Source of the DNA: an uncultured Burkholderiales bacterium
GTDB taxonomy: Bacteria > Pseudomonadota > Gammaproteobacteria > Burkholderiales > Burkholderiaceae_C
NCBI GenBank assembly: GCA_943908475.1
Contig: CALTTG010000063.1
Location: 1 to 10,211 of the forward strand
Direction of reading: 5' to 3'
DNA: 10,211 nt
The notes beneath the pieces are model-generated. The model was not told where the DNA came from. It made no database searches and saw nothing but the letters and a program-made list of their open reading frames with translations. Position numbers and translations under genes: made by a program. This document shows, one piece after another, positions 5,742-10,211 of the stretch (its first letter is position 1; each line of letters starts with the position of its first letter).

Positions 5742-6680
5742 TCAACGCACGACCAGGGCTTCGCGTAGACCGGCCATCTCTTCTGGCGTGGGGCCCGTCA
5801 TCACCGGCGCCTGGGGCATGACCGGGAAATCGGACAAGGACGCGACCTGCGCACGGGGCTGAACCGCCAAGCGTCGGGCGTGGGCTTGCCAGTCCGGCTG
5901 CGGCGAGGCCGACGACCAGGTCACCGACACTTGCGGGTCCAACCATGCCACGCCAGCGAGGTCTTGGAACAGCGGCAGGGCCGAACTTTGCTCATCTTCA
6001 AAGTCGGGCGGGTCACCGTTGTAGATCTGGCTGCGGCGGCGCTGCAACCACGCATCGCGAATGAACGCGTATTTGTCCAGGGCCACATCGCCCATCAGGT
6101 CGGTGGCCCCCAGCAGGCGGGCGCGGGTGTTGACGATGTTCAGGGCGCGCATGGCGTTGGCATCGGCCGGCTCGCTGAACAGCAGCGTGGGGCTGACGTA
6201 CATGTCCAACGGCGTGGCGAAGGTGTCGCGCACCGTGGACGGGCCCAGGAAGGGCAGCACCACGTAGGCGCCGTTGGGCACGCCCCAGACGGCCAGGGTC
6301 TGGCCAAAATCTTCGTCGTGGCGGTCCAGTTGCAGCTCGGTGGCGATGTCCAGCAAGCCACCCAGGCCCATGGTGGTGTTGATGCCCACGCGCAAGATTT
6401 CCTGGGCGCCCTCGCCCACCCGTCCCTGCAGGAACAGGTTCACCGCCGACCACACATCCTTGATGTTGCGGATGAAGTTGGTGACGCCCGTCTGCACGAC
6501 TTGGGGCGTGACGGCGTCGTAGCCCTTGGCCACGGGCACGATCAGGGCCGTGTCGACGGCATCGTTGAACCCGAACACCTTGCGGTTCAGCGGCTCCAGC
6601 GGATCAGGGTTCTGCACGCTGGCGCACCCCGTCACCCCCAGGGTCAGGGCCAAGGCCGCGGCGGCAAGGCGTGTGCTCAT
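5742..6680 (-). CDS. mlaA: MlaA (VacJ) outer-membrane phospholipid-transport lipoprotein
   Basis: MlaA sits in the outer membrane, removes mislocalised phospholipid from the outer leaflet and passes it to MlaC; in E. coli it works with porins. Residues 1-19 form a lipoprotein signal with lipobox VTGC, Cys19 being the acylation site. The MlaA domain follows: DPLEPLNRKVFGFND (26-40), the amphipathic helix and groove region, VWGVPNGAYVVLPFLGPSTVRD (131-152), then AFIRDAWLQRRRSQIYNG (205-222). At 312 residues it is about 60 longer than E. coli MlaA (251). The surplus is a C-terminal tail from about residue 232, rich in Pro, Gln, Ser and Trp. The ATG overlaps the mlaD stop (ATGA), with GGGAG inside mlaD as ribosome site. 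Many gammaproteobacteria keep mlaA elsewhere in the genome; here it is within the operon. Confidence 0.95.
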   Translation of the reverse strand: MSTRLAAAALALTLGVTGCASVQNPDPLEPLNRKVFGFNDAVDTALIVPVAKGYDAVTPQVVQTGVTNFIRNIKDVWSAVNLFLQGRVGEGAQEILRVGINTTMGLGGLLDIATELQLDRHDEDFGQTLAVWGVPNGAYVVLPFLGPSTVRDTFATPLDMYVSPTLLFSEPADANAMRALNIVNTRARLLGATDLMGDVALDKYAFIRDAWLQRRRSQIYNGDPPDFEDEQSSALPLFQDLAGVAWLDPQVSVTWSSASPQPDWQAHARRLAVQPRAQVASLSDFPVMPQAPVMTGPTPEEMAGLREALVVR

Positions 6681-7159
6681 TTCTTGTCTCCCGACGCGGC
6701 ATCGCCATCGGCGGCCTTGCTGTAGAGGAACTGGCTGATCAGGTTTTCCAGCACGATGGCCGACTGGGTCTGCTTGATCACGTCACCCTGGGCCAGGTTG
6801 GTGGCCTCGTAGCCAGGCTCCAGGCCGATGTATTGCTCGCCCAGCAGGCCGGCAGTCAGGATCTTGGCCGAGGTGTCCTTGGGGAAGGCGGCGCCTTCGT
6901 TCAGGCCGATTTCCACCTTCGCTTGGAAGGTCTTGGGGTCGAAAGTGATGCTGCGCACACGGCCCACCACCACCCCGGCGCTTTTGACCGCGGCCTGGGC
7001 CTTGAGGCCACCGATGTTGTCGAAGCTGGCCACCACCGTGTAGGTGGGGGCGAACGACAGGCTCAGCAAATTGCCCGCTTTCAAGGCCAGGAACAAGATG
7101 GCGCCCGCGCCGATCAGCACGAACAAACCCACCCACACATCAATTTTGGAACGTTGCAT
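6677..7159 (-). CDS. mlaD: MlaD, MCE-domain subunit of the Mla transporter
   Basis: MlaD is anchored in the inner membrane and forms a hexameric MCE ring in the periplasm that passes lipid between MlaE and MlaC (family knowledge). It has 160 residues, compared with 183 in E. coli. A single N-terminal transmembrane helix spans about 8-28 (VWVGLFVLIGAGAILFLALKA). The MCE domain covers about 39-117: YTVVASFDNIGGLK, VVVGRVRSITFD, then LTAGLLGEQYIGLEPG. A C-terminal helix SAIVLENLISQFLYSK corresponds to the pore-lining helix of E. coli MlaD. The tail is a short charged stretch ending in two lysines. The ATG at 7159 has AGGAG six bases upstream, and the gene starts 21 bases after the mlaE stop. Its TGA overlaps the mlaA ATG by four bases. 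Confidence 0.95.
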   Translation of the reverse strand: MQRSKIDVWVGLFVLIGAGAILFLALKAGNLLSLSFAPTYTVVASFDNIGGLKAQAAVKSAGVVVGRVRSITFDPKTFQAKVEIGLNEGAAFPKDTSAKILTAGLLGEQYIGLEPGYEATNLAQGDVIKQTQSAIVLENLISQFLYSKAADGDAASGDKK

Positions 7160-7180
7160 CAGTCACTCCTGGCCATGCGC

Positions 7181-7963
7181 TCAGATCGAGAACATCATGG
7201 CCGTCAAGATGAAATCCAGGCCCAGCACGGCCAGCGAGGCCATGACCACCGTGCGGGTGGTGGCCCGCGAAACGCCTTCGGGCGTCGGCTGGCATTCGTA
7301 GCCCTGCAGCAAGGCGATGAAAGCCACGGTGATGCCAAACACCAGGCTCTTGATCAAGCCGTTGCCCACGTCGGCGAACACATCGACACCGTTCTGCATT
7401 TGCGACCAGAACGCGCCGGCGTCCACGCCAATGAGCACCACGCCGACCACCCATCCCCCCATGATGCCGACGGCTGAAAACACCGCCGCCAGCAAGGGCA
7501 TGGTGATCACACCGCCCCAAAACCGAGGGGCCAGCACGCGGCGAACGGGGTCCACCGCCATCATTTCCATGGCGGCCAGTTGTTCACCGGCCTTCATCAG
7601 GCCGATTTCAGCGGTCAGGGATGTGCCCGCACGTCCGGCAAACAGCAAAGCCGCCACCACCGGGCCCAATTCACGCACCAGTGACAGCGCCACCATCAGC
7701 CCCAGGGCTTCGCTGGAGCCGTAGCGCTGCAAGATGTAGTAGCCCTGCAAGCTCAGCACGAAGCCCACGAACAGGCCGGACACCGTGATGATGGCCAGCG
7801 AGTGGTTGCCCAGGAAATGAATCTGGTCGGCCATCAGGCGCCCGCGTCGCAAGGTCGAGGGCAGCATGCCCACCAAGCGCAGCAACAGGCGAGAGGCGTA
7901 GCCGATGTCGGCGGTTTTCTCGCGCAGGGCACGGCCCAAGGTTTCCGGATGAAGCCAATTCAT
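7181..7963 (-). CDS. mlaE: MlaE, integral membrane permease of the Mla transporter
   Basis: MlaE is the inner-membrane core of the MlaFEDB ABC complex, binding lipid between two MlaE protomers. It has 260 residues, the same as E. coli MlaE. An amphipathic N-terminal helix (about 3-40) is followed by hydrophobic segments near 55-78, 85-110, 150-180, 215-225 and 240-258. The permease signature is present: ELGPVVAALLFAGRAGTSLTAEIG, 98-121, continuing LMKAGEQLAAMEMMAVDP. This is the cytoplasmic coupling region that contacts MlaF. The ATG overlaps the mlaF stop (ATGA), so translation is probably coupled; a GGGGTGG stretch in the last mlaF codons can serve as ribosome site. Confidence 0.95.
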   Translation of the reverse strand: MNWLHPETLGRALREKTADIGYASRLLLRLVGMLPSTLRRGRLMADQIHFLGNHSLAIITVSGLFVGFVLSLQGYYILQRYGSSEALGLMVALSLVRELGPVVAALLFAGRAGTSLTAEIGLMKAGEQLAAMEMMAVDPVRRVLAPRFWGGVITMPLLAAVFSAVGIMGGWVVGVVLIGVDAGAFWSQMQNGVDVFADVGNGLIKSLVFGITVAFIALLQGYECQPTPEGVSRATTRTVVMASLAVLGLDFILTAMMFSI

Positions 7964-8802
7964 CGCGCCACCCCGAAGTCGTTGGCCAAATCTGGCGCGG
8001 GCTGGTGAAACTGCACCGGGCCGTCGGGGCGGGCGTGCACGAACTGGCGCACCAGCGGGTCTTCACTGGCCCGCAACTCGACGGGAGTGCCCTGGGCCAC
8101 GATCCGGCGGTTGGCCAGCAAGACCACGTGGTCGGCGATCAGGAAGGTTTCATCCACATCGTGAGACACCACGATACTGGTCAAGCCCATGGCGTCGTTC
8201 ATGTCGCGAATCAGGCGTGCGGCCACGCCCATGGAGATCGGGTCCAAGCCCGCAAAGGGCTCGTCGTACAGCATGAGTTCGGGGTCGAGGGCCATGGCGC
8301 GCGCCAGGGCCACCCGGCGAGACATGCCGCCGGAGATTTCGCTGGGGCGCAGGTCACGGGCGCCTCGCAAGCCCACCGCGTTGAGCTTCATCAGCACCAG
8401 GTCGCGGATCAAGGCTTCGGGCAGGTCGGTGTGTTCACGCAGCGGGAAGGCCACGTTCTCGAACACGGTGAGGTCGGTGAACAAAGCGCCATGCTGAAAC
8501 AGCATGCCCATGCGGCGACGGGCCGCCATCAGGCGCCCACCTTCCAGCTCGGCCATGTCTTTGCCGTCGATCAGCACCTGGCCTTTCATGGCCTTGATCT
8601 GTCGGCCAATCAGGCGCAGCACGGTGGTCTTGCCACCCCCCGATGTGCCCATGAGGGCCACCACCTTGCCGCGAGGCACCACCAAGTCAATGTCTTCGAG
8701 GATGATGCGATCGCCATAGCCGCACGTGACCCCCCGAAGCTCGATGAAAGCTTCGGGCTCACGAGACGGCAACACGGTGTCGGGCAGGTGGAATTGAGCC
8801 AT
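7960..8802 (-). CDS. mlaF: MlaF, ATPase subunit of the Mla transporter
   Basis: MlaF is the cytoplasmic ABC ATPase (280 aa; E. coli 269) that powers MlaFEDB. All ABC motifs are intact: Walker A GTSGGGKT (52-59), Q-loop Gln103 in LFQHGALF, signature SEISGGMSRR (154-163), Walker B LMLYDE (176-181) and H-loop His204 in VVSHDVDE. The C-terminus VRQFVHARPDGPVQFHQPA resembles the E. coli tail that reaches across the dimer and helps hold MlaB. The N-terminus is about 11 residues longer than in E. coli. An in-frame TGA two codons before the ATG at 8802 means translation cannot start further upstream. No Shine-Dalgarno precedes the ATG; the leader is TTTTTTTTGATCC, the T-run of the upstream terminator. 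It is the first gene of the mla operon. Confidence 0.95.
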   Translation of the reverse strand: MAQFHLPDTVLPSREPEAFIELRGVTCGYGDRIILEDIDLVVPRGKVVALMGTSGGGKTTVLRLIGRQIKAMKGQVLIDGKDMAELEGGRLMAARRRMGMLFQHGALFTDLTVFENVAFPLREHTDLPEALIRDLVLMKLNAVGLRGARDLRPSEISGGMSRRVALARAMALDPELMLYDEPFAGLDPISMGVAARLIRDMNDAMGLTSIVVSHDVDETFLIADHVVLLANRRIVAQGTPVELRASEDPLVRQFVHARPDGPVQFHQPAPDLANDFGVAR

Positions 8803-8807
8803 GGATC

Positions 8808-8837
8808 AAAAAAAATGGCCGGTCTGAGGCCGGCCAT
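8808..8837 (-). terminator. Intrinsic terminator downstream of gltD
   Basis: Read on the minus strand, ATGGCCGG (8837-8830), loop CCTCAGA, and CCGGCCAT (8822-8815) form a perfect 8-bp GC-rich stem. It runs directly into eight consecutive T (8815-8808, overlapping the last stem base). It lies about 70 bases after the gltD stop and should end the glt transcript. It also ends only five bases before the mlaF start codon, so it forms the 5' flank of the mla operon. Confidence 0.88.
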
Positions 8838-8840
8838 CCA

Positions 8841-8870
8841 ATGATAGGTGATTCACGCATGTGGTGTCGG
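8841..8870 (-). promoter_or_regulatory. Candidate promoter of the mla operon
   Basis: On the minus strand, TATCAT (8846-8841) matches the -10 consensus TATAAT at 5 of 6 bases. Eighteen bases upstream is CCGACA (8870-8865), matching TTGACA at 4 of 6. Transcription would begin near 8834, inside the left arm of the gltD terminator stem, giving a leader of about 32 bases. The pattern is seen; its use as promoter is inference, and part of the mla transcript could instead be read-through from gltD. Confidence 0.4.
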
Positions 8871-8908
8871 CACCCCGACGGATGCCCACCACATGGGGGG
8901 CGTGAATC
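8850..8908. repeat. 59-base interrupted inverted repeat after gltD
   Basis: Two nested perfect arm pairs frame this element: GATTCACGC (8850-8858) with GCGTGAATC (8900-8908), and ATGTGGTG (8859-8866) with CACCACAT (8887-8894). At the centre TCGG (8867-8870) pairs with CCGA (8875-8878) around a CACC loop. On the right side a 5-base run of G (8895-8899) and an 8-base CGGATGCC (8879-8886) interrupt the pairing. The outer arm overlaps the gltD stop codon, and the inner part overlaps the proposed mla -35. It may be an RNA stem after gltD, an operator, or the remnant of a longer palindrome. Confidence 0.6.
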
Positions 8909-10211
8909 AGCGGGGCAGCGTGGAAGAGCCCATCAGGAAGGTGTCCACTTCGCGAGCGGCCTGACGGCCTTCGCGGATGGCCCACACCACCAGGGATTGA
9001 CCACGGCGCACGTCGCCCGCGGCAAACACCTTGGCGGCGTTGGTCTTGTAGCCACCCACGTCGGTCGATGCCTTGGCATTGCCACGGGCGTCCTTCTCGA
9101 CACCGAAACCGGCCAGCAGCGTGTCCACGGGGTTCACAAAACCCATGGCCAGCAGCACCAGATCGGCCTTGAGGATCTGCTCCGAACCGGCGACTTCTTC
9201 GAACTTGCCGTTCTTGAACTCGACGCGCACAGTCTTGACCGCCGTGACCTTGCCGCCTTCGCCGATGAATTCCTTGGTGGCGATGGCGAATTCGCGCTCG
9301 CAACCTTCTTCATGGCTGGAGGAGGTGCGCAGCTTGATCGGCCAGTAGGGCCAGGTCAGCTCTTTGTTTTCCTGCTCGGGGGGCTGAGGCATCAGCTCGA
9401 ACTGGACCACGCTCTTGGCGCCGTGGCGGTTGGAGGTGCCCACGCAGTCAGAGCCGGTGTCGCCGCCGCCGATCACAACCACGTTCTTGCCCGTGGCCAT
9501 GATCTGGTCCTTGACCTTGCCACCGGCGTTGACGCGGTTTTGCTGGGGCAGGAACTCCATGGCGAAGTGGATGCCGGCCAGGTCGCGACCGGGCACGGGC
9601 AGGTCGCGCGACTGTTCGGAGCCACCGGCCAAGATCACGGCATCGAACTGCTCATTGAGCTGCTCGGGCGTGATGGTGTTCTGGGCCCAGTTGGTGACCT
9701 TCGAACCCTTGGGCATTTCGCCGACGATGGTGTTGGTCTTGAAGACCACGCCTTCGGCTTCCATCTGCTTGACGCGCTTGTCGATGTGGGCCTTGTCGAA
9801 CTTGAAGTCGGGGATGCCGAAGCGCAGCAGGCCGCCGATGGTGTCGTTCTTCTCGAACACGGTCACGTCGTGACCCACGCGGGCCAGCTGTTGAGCCGCA
9901 GCCATGCCAGCAGGGCCAGAGCCCACGATGGCGACCTTCTTGCCGGTCTTGACCTTGGCGGGCTGGGGCTTGATCCAGCCCTCGGCCCAGGCGCGATCCA
10001 CGATGGCGTGCTCGATGGACTTGATGCCCACCGCGTCATTGTTGATGTTCAGCACGCAAGCGGCTTCGCAAGGTGCCGGGCACACGCGACCCGTGAAGTC
10101 GGGGAAGTTGTTGGTGCTGTGCAGCACTTCGATCGCGTTCTTCCAGTCGCCCTGGTACACCAGGTCGTTGAAGTCCGGGATGATGTTGTTGACCGGGCAG
10201 CCGTTGTTGCA
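8907..10211 (-). CDS. gltD: Glutamate synthase [NADPH] small subunit (5' end beyond window)
   Basis: GltD takes electrons from NADPH via FAD and iron-sulfur centres and passes them to GltB, which makes glutamate from glutamine and 2-oxoglutarate. The window holds 434 C-terminal residues of a protein normally about 480-490 long; the 5' end is cut at the right edge. The fragment begins CNNGCPVNN, the end of the N-terminal cysteine cluster motif, and has further cysteines at 44, 48 and 52 (VCPAPCEAAC). An FAD-binding motif AIVGSGPAG is at 94-102, and the NADPH-binding motif VVIGGGDTGSDC is near 245-256. The C-terminal FAD segment reads KVFAAGDVRRGQSLVVWAIREGR. GTG at 10160 is an internal valine, because the frame stays open to the window edge. 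gltB probably lies upstream, outside the window. An intrinsic terminator follows the gene, before the mla operon. Confidence 0.97.
   Translation of the reverse strand, partial: CNNGCPVNNIIPDFNDLVYQGDWKNAIEVLHSTNNFPDFTGRVCPAPCEAACVLNINNDAVGIKSIEHAIVDRAWAEGWIKPQPAKVKTGKKVAIVGSGPAGMAAAQQLARVGHDVTVFEKNDTIGGLLRFGIPDFKFDKAHIDKRVKQMEAEGVVFKTNTIVGEMPKGSKVTNWAQNTITPEQLNEQFDAVILAGGSEQSRDLPVPGRDLAGIHFAMEFLPQQNRVNAGGKVKDQIMATGKNVVVIGGGDTGSDCVGTSNRHGAKSVVQFELMPQPPEQENKELTWPYWPIKLRTSSSHEEGCEREFAIATKEFIGEGGKVTAVKTVRVEFKNGKFEEVAGSEQILKADLVLLAMGFVNPVDTLLAGFGVEKDARGNAKASTDVGGYKTNAAKVFAAGDVRRGQSLVVWAIREGRQAAREVDTFLMGSSTLPR

Noticed and set aside
8005..8844. 279-codon open frame antisense to mlaF
   Set aside because: mlaF carries intact ABC motifs; the antisense frame is His/Gln-rich with no domain.
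1..10211. CRISPR arrays, insertion sequences, toxin-antitoxin or defence genes, tRNA genes
   Set aside because: I looked on both strands and saw no repeat arrays, transposase or defence motifs, or tRNA-like sequence; coding space is filled by housekeeping genes.

Overview
The window is a GC-rich (roughly two-thirds G+C by eye), densely packed stretch of core chromosome. The proteins read like those of a betaproteobacterium of the order Burkholderiales, probably a Comamonadaceae or Leptothrix/Rubrivivax-type lineage. I infer this from remembered family sequences and gene order, not from a search. Every stretch longer than about 100 bases is accounted for by a gene. I see no mobile element, CRISPR array, tRNA or rRNA.

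Layout. (1) Positions 1-527, plus strand: the 3' part of rpoH, the heat-shock sigma factor. (2) Positions 528-3137, minus strand: tal then pgi (transaldolase, glucose-6-phosphate isomerase), 27 bases apart and probably one transcript. The pgi stop codon abuts the rpoH stop codon with no spacer. (3) Positions 3233-4702, plus strand: zwf (glucose-6-phosphate dehydrogenase), divergent from tal across a 95-base intergenic region that holds a short tandem repeat and a possible extended -10. (4) Positions 4714-8802, minus strand: a complete six-gene mla operon in transcription order mlaF-mlaE-mlaD-mlaA-mlaC-mlaB. It encodes the retrograde outer-membrane phospholipid transport system, and the outer-membrane lipoprotein gene mlaA lies inside the operon. 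(5) Positions 8907-10211, minus strand: the 3' part of gltD, the small subunit of NADPH glutamate synthase, cut by the right edge.

How the genes work together. Zwf commits glucose-6-phosphate to the oxidative pentose phosphate or Entner-Doudoroff route. Tal works in the non-oxidative pentose phosphate branch and Pgi interconverts glucose-6-P and fructose-6-P, so the three genes form a hexose-phosphate/NADPH module around one divergent control region. MlaF, MlaE, MlaD and MlaB form the inner-membrane ABC complex, MlaC is the periplasmic lipid carrier and MlaA is the outer-membrane component.

No new biological system is visible; the genes are ordinary housekeeping genes. The parts most worth a second look are non-coding. 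In the 104 bases between gltD and mlaF, an intrinsic terminator ends five bases before the mlaF start codon, a candidate mla promoter would start transcripts inside the terminator stem, and a 59-base broken inverted repeat begins at the gltD stop codon. Elsewhere there is a zero-spacer convergent stop pair (rpoH/pgi) with a hairpin just past it, and a zwf start that could be leaderless.
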